From Silene latifolia (Eukaryota > Streptophyta > Magnoliopsida > Caryophyllales > Caryophyllaceae): a DNA stretch of 64,000 bases. Position 1 is the stretch's first letter, and each line of letters starts with the position of its first letter. A program made the position numbers and the translations under genes. Under the pieces are notes generated by a model, which saw only the letters and a list, made by a program, of their open reading frames with translations, did no database searches and was not told the origin of the DNA. Positions 23,962 to 33,477 of this stretch are shown piece by piece. Location of the stretch: NCBI RefSeq assembly GCF_048544455.1, contig NC_133538.1:256790491-256854490 (forward strand). Reading direction: 5' to 3'.

Positions 23962-25431
23962 TGATACATGCCTTTTATATAGTCTTTTTAGGCCTTTTCA
24001 TGCACGTATTACCATGCTTTTATCGTAGTTTATGCTACGAAATGCCCCGAATATGCTACTTTGGTTTGTTTTGTCTTATTTGCTGGAATGGACCAGAAAG
24101 TAGTGAAATCAAGCCTTTTACCGTCCGTTTAGCATGCATTTGGAGGAAGAGTGAATTTGGAGCGGGAATGTAGCTATTTTGCGATGCGCAAAGAAGTAAG
24201 ATAGCTAGGCGAGCAAAGGAAGAACTTCAAATTGCTAGTGCCTACTTTGGAAAGCTATATCTCGAGTTCTACAACAGATATTCAGGTGATTCCAATTGGA
24301 GATGAAATTTTGTCCTCTTAGCTTTTCAATGCCACCAGAATCGCCCTGTTTGCCCAAGTAACAAACAAATGGCAGCCGTTTGAAATTCAGTGCACAAAGC
24401 AGAAAATTGTTGCTGGAAAGTATTCGATCGAGTACAATTATGTTCGATCGAGTCCTTTTTCTACTCGATCGAGTAGTTGCATTTTAGGATTTACTCGATC
24501 GATTAGATTTTCTACTCGATCGAGTGGTTTAAGCTTTAGTTTACTCGATCGAGTGGTTTTAAATCACTCGATCGAGTGGATTCTCTTATGGGCTTGGTCT
24601 TTTTAGTTTTATTCCGTCATTAGGTCAAATAAATCCTATTTTCTTATAAATAGGAAGTTAGGACGTCATGTTTAGGGGGCTTCTCCTCTGGAATTTTACC
24701 ACACACTGTCAGACGTTACTTTTCTACTGTTATTTGTTTCCTCTCTTTCCGGATTTATTACTGTAACTCTTTCTCTCCCTTTTCCCCTTAATTTATTTAA
24801 TGTTTGTTGTTCTTACTTCCTTTATTCTTGTTCTTCTTTATTCTATGTCTAGCTAAATTCCTCTGCTAGGGTTAGGTGATTCAATAGACCGATGTTAATT
24901 GCTAATTAGGTTATTAGATATGTCGTTGTAGTTAGGTCTATGTTGTTAATCGCTGCTTTAACTGTATCCTGCTAGTTGATTCGAAGCAATTAGCCTTTTA
25001 ATATTGGTAAACCTTGACCTGGACGGAAAGGTTAGAAGGGGTGAGACCCGCAGTGAACAATAGGATGCTTTAGTGAGGGCGAAAGTAAAGCTATTTGCAT
25101 TTTAGGGCGAATTGAGACCGAAAAGGGATATTCATTGCCCCTTAGACCGACACATCAACTAATTTTTCACCTTACCCGCAATTAACTGACGTTCATTGAT
25201 GACTCGAAATCCTAGTTCCCTTCTCTTTATTGTTAATTTCTTCTATTTTTATCTCTCTTGCCTTAGTCTATTTAGTTTAGTTAAAACAATCAAAACCCCC
25301 AACTGTGACATTTGACAGACCGAGTAGACAAGTGAATAGTGACCGCCTCCCTGTGGAGATCGACCCTACTTATCGCTAGCTTCTGTTAGTTATATTTAGG
25401 TATTTATTTTTGGTACAGAAACGACGTATCA
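23962..25431 (+). repeat. 5' LTR of C
   Basis: 1470 bp, TGATACATGCC to GACGTATCA. It contains seven palindromes at 24424-24583 and an extra stretch near 24710-24735 absent from the 3' LTR. Confidence 0.95.
24424..24583. repeat. Palindrome array in 5' LTR of C
   Basis: Seven exact TCGATCGA, mostly as ACTCGATCGAGT. The last two are separated by GGTTTTAAAT and can fold on each other. Confidence 0.9.
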
Positions 25432-25436
25432 AATTT

Positions 25437-25454
25437 TGGCGCCGTTGCCGGGGA
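25437..25454 (+). promoter_or_regulatory. Primer binding site, tRNA-Asp (C)
   Basis: TGGCGCCGTTGCCGGGGA, followed by GGCAAC, which can pair with GTTGCC inside the site. Confidence 0.95.
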
Positions 25455-25494
25455 GGCAACTATATATTTATTTGTTTAATTCTGTCTGTTTTTA

Positions 25495-25520
25495 GCCTCA
25501 AGGGATTTTTCCCTTGAGGC
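25495..25520 (+). ncRNA. Leader hairpin I (C copy)
   Basis: Perfect 11-bp stem GCCTCAAGGGA / TCCCTTGAGGC with a TTTT loop, 58 nt after the start of the primer site. This is the strongest copy of the conserved leader hairpin. Confidence 0.75.
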
Positions 25521-26120
25521 CATTCTCATCTTTTTCTTTAGTGCTGTTTTGATAGGCCCTACAGGTTCTACCTAGACAGTTCTAGGTGAAAGATCGTCAA
25601 GGGAAGGCTTGAGTACCTTTGACCCGTCACCTATGTCCCATTATGTGGCACAACAGGTGATTTACTGCGGGAGATGTGGTGCTGCTGAGCACAATGCAGT
25701 TCTTTGTATGGCAGAAAATGACGCGGTCTACGAGTTCAAGCTTTGGGGACGTGTTAGCCATTCTTTTGTAGTTGTGCCGCCACATCCACCCTATCAATGG
25801 CCACCGCAACAAGACCCTCTTGATATACAGAAAGAAGAGGTTGCGGAGCTGAAATCTCTGTTGGAAACACTTGTATCCCAAAGGCAAGAGTGTGATAGAC
25901 GTATGGAAGCTCAACTCATTGAGCTGGAGTCCCAAATAGCTCAGCTAGCTGCTGAGTCGGATAATAGGTAACCAGAAAAGGTGTACTTTACTGAGAGCGG
26001 TTTTTCCCATGAAGAAACCGTGTTGCCCAATGCTGAGGATGATTTTTATGACTCAGATTACGAGTTTCTATCATATTTCACTGCCTTACACGAGGATTTC
26101 CGCACTGTACAGGAAGAATC

Positions 26121-26263
26121 ACTCGATCGAGTGACTTATATTAGTCGATCGAGCGAATTTCCAGAAAAACCGTTCGATCGAGTAGATCAAAGCACTCGAT
26201 CGAGTGAAAATCAGGAAGGAAGTGGTCGATCGAGTAACAATTCTACTCGATCGACTGATTTGG
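26121..26263. repeat. Palindrome array in the ORF of C
   Basis: Six exact TCGATCGA, mostly flanked A/C before and G/T after, as in the LTRs of C. A single further copy lies at about 27007. Confidence 0.9.
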
Positions 26264-26928
26264 CCAGTGAGAGCATTGATTTGTCATGTGGGTTTATTCT
26301 AGATGACGATTTTGACGATGATAATGGATACGGTGAATCCCCCCTTTTCAAGGCCGAGCTGGATACACTTGAGGCTGCGATTTACGGGACGAATTCCACA
26401 GAGGAGGGTGACGAGAAGGAAATTGAGTCAGTGATTGCTCCCAGCACGGAAGAGGTAATATCTTCCTTTATCAGTGATTCCGACATTGAGAGCAACCAAC
26501 CCGAGGTAGTTAACGATAATTTTATTATTGTTGGTTCTAATAGTACATCGCCTCATTTGACTCATGCTTCGTATTTTAATGTTATACCCCCTCCTAGTTG
26601 GTCAATTAATATAACAATTTTTCACCGTTCATGTCATCTTAAATCTGTTAAACTAAAACGATACCCTAATTTATTATTAATTGCTCCTGAGCTCTTATAC
26701 TTCGTGGATAAATTTAGGAGCTCTCATAGGAAATTTGTTAGACTTAAATGTTTATATATTTTTATTTCCTATGCTTCTATTCTACTATGGTGCTACTTAC
26801 ATTTTTATGTAGCACATGCGCAGCTGTTTCATCGGTTGCTGCGCGCTTTGAGCTGTTTTGACCAGGTTAATTATAGAGGCTCGAAGAAAAGACGGTCGAG
26901 TTGGGACCTGACTAAAACTAGCGCTACC

Positions 26929-26942
26929 CGGGAGGCAACCCG
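26929..26942 (+). ncRNA. Small stem-loop CGGG-AGGCAA-CCCG (C)
   Basis: It follows GCGCTAC at the end of the ORF. The D counterpart at 30509-30526 has a longer stem with changed pairs; the A counterpart near 9541 is imperfect. Confidence 0.5.
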
Positions 26943-27174
26943 AAGATTTTATTTTTAGTTGTTTTTCAAACATTTCAGTTTTTATTTTGTTTAATAATCG
27001 GTTCTCTCGATCGAGTTTTCTTGCCTTGATTCGCTTCCTATGACGCCACTATGAAGCTGTTTGCGACCTCCATATTGCTGGCTGGTTTGGGGAGGTCCAT
27101 ATTCGCGTATATTGTAAGTTTTCCACATCTCCACTCTCTTTCTCTTTTAGTTTGCGTTTCCTTTCCATGTTTTG

Positions 27175-27194
27175 GTACAATGAGGGCATTGTAC
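27175..27194 (+). ncRNA. Hairpin II (C copy)
   Basis: GTACAATG and CATTGTAC around AGGG; 8-bp perfect stem immediately before the central PPT-like site. Confidence 0.7.
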
Positions 27195-27545
27195 GGTTTG
27201 GTTTGGGGAGGTTATGCATCCATATCTTTGTCTACATGTTGTTTTTATTGCATTTCTGTTATCACGTTTAATTTCTGTATGCGTTACATTTTTATTTCCA
27301 TAAAATTCAAAAAAATCTCATAAAATTCACGTTTATTTTAGCATGTAGGTTGAGTCGGAACGGTAGATTTCAATGATGATATTGCACTGCAATTGTCCTT
27401 TTTACTTACGCCTTGCATTAATCTGTTATCTTTTAGCTATGTCTTATTGCATATCTACGAGTTAATGTTAAAATTTAGCTGAACGAATAGACTTGACCTG
27501 AAATTTTGGCGAGCTAATTATAAATTCTAAGGATTAGAGCCTTAT

Positions 27546-27571
27546 AAACTGGTGTCATTTATGACCAGTTT
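27546..27571 (+). ncRNA. Hairpin III (C copy)
   Basis: AAACTGGT and ACCAGTTT, an 8-bp perfect stem around a 10-nt loop, followed by a second small inverted repeat GAGTA-GT-TACTC. Confidence 0.75.
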
Positions 27572-27883
27572 CATGTAGGATTGTGAGTAGTTACTCCTTG
27601 CATAACATGTTCATTAATTTGCACGTATATGAAATTCAATTGCTTTTTGCCTTCATACATTCGGGTTAGTGGTTGGTGTCACATGCAGGGAGGTGCTTAC
27701 AATTTCCTTTTCTTTCATTTTTACCCATTTAACTCCACATTAGCCAAATTTGCCCGTTGACCCTTAATACATTCCAAATTTAACCTGCCTTGCCAAGCTA
27801 GTTTAGTGTATGTTTCTGCGGTATATATTTCATTGTGCCAAGTTTGGCTTGTATCCATCGATTTGGAGTTGGTATTTGATGAA

Positions 27884-28019
27884 GAAAAGGACAATGAAAA
27901 AAAAAGAATTCGAAAAAAAAGAGAAAAGAAAAAAATGATGAAAAATGAAAAAAAGGAATTCGAAAAAGAAAGAAAAAAAAAGATACCGTGATGAAAAAAA
28001 CAAGAAAGGAAAAAAAAGA
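27884..28019 (+). repeat. Purine-rich tract (C)
   Basis: About 135 bases of A and G with few exceptions, placed between hairpin III and the terminal domain. Confidence 0.85.
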
Positions 28020-28656
28020 GTTTGTATTGTTGACGGTTTCGCTCCTATGCTTTATTTACATTTATTGAGGAGTATTTTCAGTTCGGTTTGGTGATTTTTG
28101 TGCTAAATGAAAGACACATGTGCTTAATTCTATAATTGCGTAAGAATCGGATGTTGTTATTTGGTTCTGTTTAGGTACTAGCTTGACCGCCTATACCTCC
28201 ACATTCCCATAAATGTTTTGCCTTTTCTTACTCATTGCCTCACTTTACCATATTTTTGTAAGCCCTCGGCTGTGACAGGACCTTGTTTGGTTGGAATCTG
28301 TGTACGGTAGCTAGAATTGTCTATCATATTAGTTGTATGCATGTTTATGTGGGTCGTAGTCTAGGTGAGCGACTATTTTTCTTTCTCTCTTACATATATA
28401 TGTTCACCCTTTGCTTTATGAGAGAAGAGTGACCCGTGAGAGTCCATTATTAAAGGTCTTGCAAGGTCGACGGTTCAGCTTTATTCTAAACATCTTATAA
28501 CTCGTTTGCATTTGACTGTTTTGCTATAAGTGTTAGTTTGCTTGCATTAAATTGGGTTAAGCGGGCATTTGTAGCTAGCTCTGAGTTATCTTTTCCGTTC
28601 CATTAGTTTGCATTTAGTTTACTCGAGGACGAGTAAAGGTTTGGTTTGGGGAGATT

Positions 28657-30096
28657 TGATACGTGCATTTTAAATAGTCTTTTTAGGCCTTTTCATGCAC
28701 GTATTACCATGCTTTTATCGTAGTTTATGCTACGAAATGCCCCGAATATGCTACTTTGGTTTGTTTTGTCTTATTTGCAGGACTGGACCAGAAAGTAGTG
28801 AAATCAAGGCTTTTACCGTCCGTTTAGCATGCATTTGGAGGAAGAGTGAATTTGGAGCGGGAATGTAGCTATTTTGAGATGCGCAAAGAAGTAAGATAGC
28901 TAGGCGAGCAAAGGAAGAACTTCAAATTGCTAGTGCCTACTTTGGAAAGTCATATCTCGAGTTCTAAAATAGATATTCAGGTGATTCCAAATGGAGATGA
29001 AATTTTGTCCTCCTAGCTTTCTAATGCCACCGTAATCGTCCTGTTTGCCCAAGTAACGAAGAAATGGCAGCCGTTTGAATTCAGTGCGCAAAGCAGGAAA
29101 TTGTTGCTGGAAAGTACTCGATCGAGTACAATTATCCTCGATCGAGTCCTTTTTCTACTCGATTGAGAAGTTGAATTTTAGGATTTACTCGATCGAGTAG
29201 ATTTTCTACTCGATCGAGTGGTTTAAGCTTTAGTTTACTCGATCGAGTGGTTTTAAATCACTCGATCGAGTGGATTCTCTTATGGGCTTGGTCTTTTTAG
29301 TTTTATTCCGTCATTAGGTCAAATAAATCCTATTTTCTTATAAATAGGAAGTTAGGACGTCATGTTTAGGGGTCTTCTCCTCTGGAATTTTACCACACAT
29401 TGTTTCCTCTCTTTCCGGATTTATTACTGTAACTCTTTCTCTCCCTTTTCTCCTTAATTTATTTAATGTTTATTGTTCTTACTTCCTTTATTCTTGTTCT
29501 TCTTTATTCTATGTCTAGCTAAATTCCTCTGCTAGGGTTTGGCGATTCAATAGGCGGATGTTAATTGCTAATTAGGTTATTAGATCTGTCGTTGTAGTTA
29601 GGTCTATGTTGTTAATCGCTGCTTTAACTGTATCCTGCTAGTTGATTCGAAGCAATTAGCCTTTTAATATTGGTAAACCTTAACCTGGACCGAAAGGTTG
29701 GAAGGGGTGAGACCCGCAGTGAACAATATGATGCTTTAGTGAGGGCAAAAGTTAAGCTATAGCATTTTAGGGCGAATTGAGACCGAAAGGTGATATTCAT
29801 TGCCCCTTAGACCGACACATCAACTAATATGTGACCTTACCCACAATTAACTGACATTCATTGATGACCCGAAATCCTAGTTCCCTTCTCTTTATTGTTA
29901 ATTTCTTCTATTTTTATCTCTCTTGCTTTAGTCTCTTTAGTTTAGTTAAAACAATCAAAACCCCTAACTGTGACATTAGACAGACCGAGTAGACAAGTGA
30001 ATAGTGACCGCCTCCCTGTGGAGATCGACCCTACTTATCGCTAGCTTCTGTTAGTTATATTTAGGTATTTATTTTTGGTACATAAACGACGTATCA
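28657..30096 (+). repeat. 3' LTR of C
   Basis: 1440 bp, TGATACGTGC to GACGTATCA, preceded by the PPT. It holds six exact palindromes and one decayed copy at 29116-29275. Confidence 0.95.
29116..29275. repeat. Palindrome array in 3' LTR of C
   Basis: Six exact TCGATCGA and one TCGATTGA, at the same places as in the 5' LTR. Confidence 0.9.
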
Positions 30097-30101
30097 TAGT
30101 G

Positions 30102-30550
30102 CGTAGGTGGATGAATGATGGGACGAGGAACGTTTTTTTTAGAGAACTCGTAGTTTGGCCAACCACTTGTCGTCTCGTTTACGTTTTCTTGAATCTTAAC
30201 TCACCATAGCTAATCGTCTGTCCCTTTCCTCTTCTATTAATATCCCCTGATAAAAAAATAATGTTAATTAAGTTGAGTCTAAGTGTGGGGGAGAGATTGA
30301 TTTCCAGAATTAAAACTAATTGCCCTGCTAATTATTGGCTGCTTATGGTTATGTTACTAAGTTCATGTTGCACTTCTATAAGACTCTCCCTACAGGCCTA
30401 AGTGAAAGTTGAGATAGTTTTGGAAAATGGACGGGCTGGCTGTTGAAAGATGACTGATTTTTGAGGATATTAAAACTATGTCGAGCCACGACATTAACCA
30501 AGGCGCTTCTTGGGAGGCAACCCAAGCTTATATTTGTAATTACTTTCAGG
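30102..30550 (+). other. Internal region of D between C and E
   Basis: There is no gene. It contains AAGTGTGGGGGAGAG near 30279 (PPT-like) and, at 30509-30526, the stem-loop CTTGGG-AGGCAA-CCCAAG preceded by GGCGCTT. Confidence 0.6.
30509..30526 (+). ncRNA. Small stem-loop with AGGCAA loop (D)
   Basis: A perfect 6-bp stem CTTGGG/CCCAAG. The C element has CGGG/CCCG with the same loop, so one pair is exchanged. Confidence 0.5.
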
Positions 30551-30555
30551 TGTAT

Positions 30556-31258
30556 TGACACGTCTGTCGTATACCTGTCAAAAATAAACTAACTCAACTA
30601 ACTATATAGCTAGGGAAGTCAAGTCGATCTCCACAGGGAGGCAAGATAATCGTAGAAGTCCGTCTATTTGGTCACAAATGGGGGGGGGGGGGGTTGTTTG
30701 ATTTGTTATCTAAACTACGAGATTTAAAGGAAAGTGGAATAAAGGGTAAGAGTAATAAAAGCAGAGAAAAAGGATAAAACTATCAGATAGAGAGGGACAT
30801 GTCAGGATTTCGGTTCACTACGGTAGTCCAGTGACTCAGCTGTAAATGACTCAGAAGAATTAATGTAAGACAGATGTTGAAAGGTCCTTTCGATCCACTT
30901 TCTATCCTAAAATACCGTTAACTTAACTTTCATTCTCGTCAGGGATAAAATGAAATTAAGGATAAAATGAAATTAGAAACAAAACAATAGAGTTTAAGGC
31001 AAAAAAATCCCTGCGTCCTGTTGTATTCACTCGATCGAGTGGTTTTAAACCGCTCGATCGAGGACTTTTGAAGATCCAGTTGCTCGATCGAGTAGAAATC
31101 TACTCGATCGAGAAGTTCCACTTTATGCTTTACTTGATCGACTGGAAAACACACTCGGTCGATCAATTTTTCACTCGATCGAGTACAAAAAGTACTCGAT
31201 CGAGCTCTTTTCTCGTGTTAGCTCCCGAATTTAATCAATTCTTCCTTGGAATGCGTAA
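30556..31258 (-). repeat. 3' LTR of E, internally shortened
   Basis: It shares about the first 390 plus-strand bases (30556-30946) with the 5' LTR, then a short duplicated stretch (GGATAAAATGAAATTA twice) and a palindrome array. It is about half as long as the 5' LTR, so a large internal part is missing or replaced. It also contains a run of 14 G at 30680-30693 where the 5' LTR has 8. Confidence 0.7.
31029..31205. repeat. Palindrome array in 3' LTR of E
   Basis: Six exact TCGATCGA of the ACTCGATCGAGT type and two decayed copies. The first two flank GGTTTTAAACC and can form a long stem. Confidence 0.9.
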
Positions 31259-31260
31259 AA

Positions 31261-31272
31261 CTTCCCCAAACC
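31261..31272 (-). promoter_or_regulatory. Polypurine tract of E
   Basis: The minus strand reads AGGTTTGGGGAAG next to the shortened 3' LTR, matching the PPT of F and C. Confidence 0.7.
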
Positions 31273-31468
31273 TGCATAAAAGCACTTGCAAAAATATCCC
31301 AACATACCAAAAACGCTTATAAACAGTCTATAGTCTTAATTCTACGCTAAAGAACAGTCTATAAACTAATTGTCCTAATTAAAAGCAATAAAATAAATGC
31401 AACGGAAAATTCAAAATTATCTATTACAAAGTGTTACACGGGGCATTTCCCGTTTAATTCCGAGCAAT
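31273..31468 (-). other. 3' untranslated region of E
   Basis: About 200 bases between the end of the protease frame and the PPT. There is no gene, and the conserved hairpins II and III of C and F are not visible here. Confidence 0.55.
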
Positions 31469-32365
31469 TCAAGAGCCCCAGTGGCTCTGATCGGAGGACG
31501 TCACCCAAAGAACATTGACTGTCCTCTTCAACTTCCATGAGCATGAATTATCGTTCGAAACGGTAGGAGGGGAGTAGTTCACATCCACATAAGCGCGAAC
31601 TGTCCTCGTCCTTGCTCCTCTATCACCGGCTGTAGCGTCATCATCTCCAATTTGATTGACAGTAATTGCACCATGCCCCTTGACCGCTCCTTCATTGCTT
31701 TCATCTGTACCTACAGCAAGGAAAACAGACGAACTTTCCTCCTTTTTGCTCTCAGTCTGAGGCGGAGGGGTAACAATTGCAGCACAATACTCCAAATTTT
31801 CATCTGGAGTGTCAATAATAGGGTCAGTAGAAGAGAGGACATTGCAAGGCTGAGCTTGCATGGGAGCCCTCCGGGACTTAGACTGATGAAAAATCAGCTC
31901 CTCGTCCCCTACCTGAAAGGTCAAAGTCTTTCCCCCGACGTCTATAACTGCACGGGCAGTGGACAAAAATGGTCTCCCTAAAATAATAGGGGTGTGTGCA
32001 TCTTCGGGGATGTCTAAGACAACGAAATCAACGGGAATAAAGAACCTCCCGATCCTCACAGGTACGTCTTCTACTATGCCTAGTGGCCGTGATATACTAC
32101 GGTCGGCCATCTGGACTGTCATGTTAGTGCAACTCAGCTTTGTCAAACTAAGTCTCTTGGCCAGAGACAGCAATAAGACACTTACGCTAGCACCTAAATC
32201 GCATAGCGCATTATCAATCAAATAGTTACCGATATGACACGGAATTGAAAAACTACCCGGGTCTGACTGCTTAGAAGGTAACTTATTTTGAAATAGGGCT
32301 GACCCCACCTCAGTCAAAGCTACGGTCTCACTATCACTAATACTCCTCTTACGCGATAAAATTCC
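31469..32365 (-). pseudogene. Retropepsin-type aspartic protease of E
   Basis: The minus-strand frame 32317-31469 is also open upstream to about 32365. It contains the active-site motif DLGASVS after a short lead, the flap-proximal region, and the second conserved block IILGRPFLSTARAV. This is the standard protease of plant Ty3/Athila-type elements, which processes the gag polyprotein in virus-like particles. It lies one frame away from gag: the shift is near 32358-32366 in GGAATTTTATCG, either a single-base loss or a frame change used by the element. The C-terminal part past the protease core is unrecognised, and no reverse transcriptase follows. Confidence 0.8.
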
Positions 32366-33472
32366 TTCATAAACTTAAGATAAGAGGGTACCTTTGTCAG
32401 CAACTCAGTGAACGGCACAGTAACTTCCAAGCTTTTCTGAAGTTCGACAAATTTGCCGAATTGTTGATTGGTCTTAGTATTCTGCAACCGCTTCGGGAAG
32501 GGAACCGTGATAGGTATCTCGAGTCCCTTGTTTCTCTCTTCCAATGTATCTTCCGGAGCAAGTTCTGTATCCTTTGGACGCTTCTTACCTCTCGAACGAG
32601 GTATTTCCGGTGATTTATCGCTTAAACGAGCACTAGCAGGCTCTCGAATAAGCTTCCCGTTATCAAAACTACTCGATCGACCAATATACCCATTCGATCG
32701 AGTAGATTCTTCATCAACACCACTCGATCGAGTAGTTTTTTCACTCGATCGAGCAACTCCATTTTGCTCATCACTCGATCGAGTAGAAAAACTACTCGAT
32801 CGACCATTCTGCCTTTCCTGTTCACTCGATCGAGTGGTATTTTCACTCGATCGACCACTTTCGTCCCCAAATCTGCTCGATCGACCACCTGAAACCAGTC
32901 GATCGAGCACTTGCTTTGCCGTGAGCTTATTTTCTTCGACAGAACACTGTTCATCATCCGTTTTAGCTCTCCTCGGGTCTGATTTCTGCATTTCAGGTCC
33001 CTCATATGAACGACCGCTTCTAAAATTGATGAAATTTACCATCTCGTGTGGATTCTTCTCATTTTGAGTCGGTAATTGACCCTGCTTTCTTGTGGACTGA
33101 TTAATGGCTAATTGGGAAACTTGAGTTTCAAGTGCCTTTATGGACGCATCTTTCTGTTGATCACTCAATTGCCACTGCTTCGTGAAGGCTTGCAACATAG
33201 ACTTATGCTCACCAATTTCACTCACCCCACCGGAAGATGATGCACCATGGTTAGGAGGAGTAAAAGAAGGGGGCTTTTGAAAGCCTTGTTGATTCTTGTG
33301 TGGAGGGACATAAGGCTACTGCTGGTGCGGAGGAGGAGTGGGATTGAGCACGTTCTGACTAGTCCACCTCAGATTGGGATGGACTGCCCCTTGATTATTG
33401 TAATAGGAACCCCCTCCTTGCCTATATTGCTGAAAGGCAAGGACTTGTTCCTTCTCTATAAGACAGCCAACA
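32320..33472 (-). pseudogene. Gag of E, C-terminal part (after F insertion)
   Basis: This continues the gag frame interrupted at 42166. It starts just after the zinc knuckle, runs through a Gln/Asn/Pro-rich stretch, has an in-frame TAG at 33318-33316 (next to two CAG codons), then a coiled-coil-like segment with LETQVSQLAINQ. The palindrome-encoded repeat follows (ten copies, many RSS/TRSS tripeptides), then a basic region and a block with GKFVELQKSLEVTVPFTELL. That block immediately precedes protease in related elements. It ends in a shifted frame at 32320. Confidence 0.75.
32665..32905. repeat. Palindrome array in gag of E
   Basis: Ten exact TCGATCGA, the largest array in the window, spaced about 15-35 bases and mostly ACTCGATCGAG(T/C) or ACTCGATCGACC. 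Confidence 0.9.
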
Positions 33473-33477
33473 GCAGT

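Larger units (their letters stand above)
25633..26958 (+). pseudogene. Gag-derived ORF with knuckle, palindromes and C-terminal hydrophobic segment (C)
   Basis: From ATG 25633 (the frame is open further upstream without ATG) it encodes a knuckle CGRCGAAEHNAVLC, the coiled-coil-like ELESQIAQLAAE, and a TAA at 25969-25971. It then continues in the same frame to 26958. The second part holds the palindrome-encoded DRV and RSS repeats, an acidic block with GESPLFKAELDTLEAAIYG, the stretch ESNQPEVVNDNFIIV, a hydrophobic segment (YASILLWCYLHFYV) and a basic end. The frame is conserved over its length with that of A although the two elements differ at many positions. It lacks the capsid core present in the gag of E. 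The function is unknown. Confidence 0.65.
26959..28656 (+). other. Non-coding 3' internal region of C
   Basis: There is no gene. In order: PPT-like site near 27084, hairpin II at 27175, a second PPT-like site near 27197, hairpin III at 27546, the purine tract at 27884-28019, a terminal domain (about 28190-28500) containing GGTGA...TCACC and GAGAGAAG motifs, and the PPT GGTTTGGTTTGGGGAG just before the 3' LTR at 28657. Confidence 0.75.
23962..30096 (+). mobile_element. LTR retrotransposon C (non-autonomous, palindrome-bearing)
   Basis: Complete element flanked by tagtg (23957-23961 and 30097-30101). LTRs of 1470 and 1440 bp, tRNA-Asp primer site, one gag-derived ORF, three hairpins, purine tract, terminal domain and PPT. 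It is the best-preserved example of the family and serves as a reference for A and F. Confidence 0.95.

Noticed and set aside
27806..27991. Lys/Glu-rich ORFs in the purine tracts (also near 37893)
   Set aside because: Any purine-rich strand encodes Lys/Glu/Arg; the tracts are not conserved in frame between elements.
32468..33067. Plus-strand frame with many LDR repeats opposite the gag of E
   Set aside because: The palindromes read similarly on both strands, so a shadow frame is expected; the minus-strand frame continues recognisable gag sequence.
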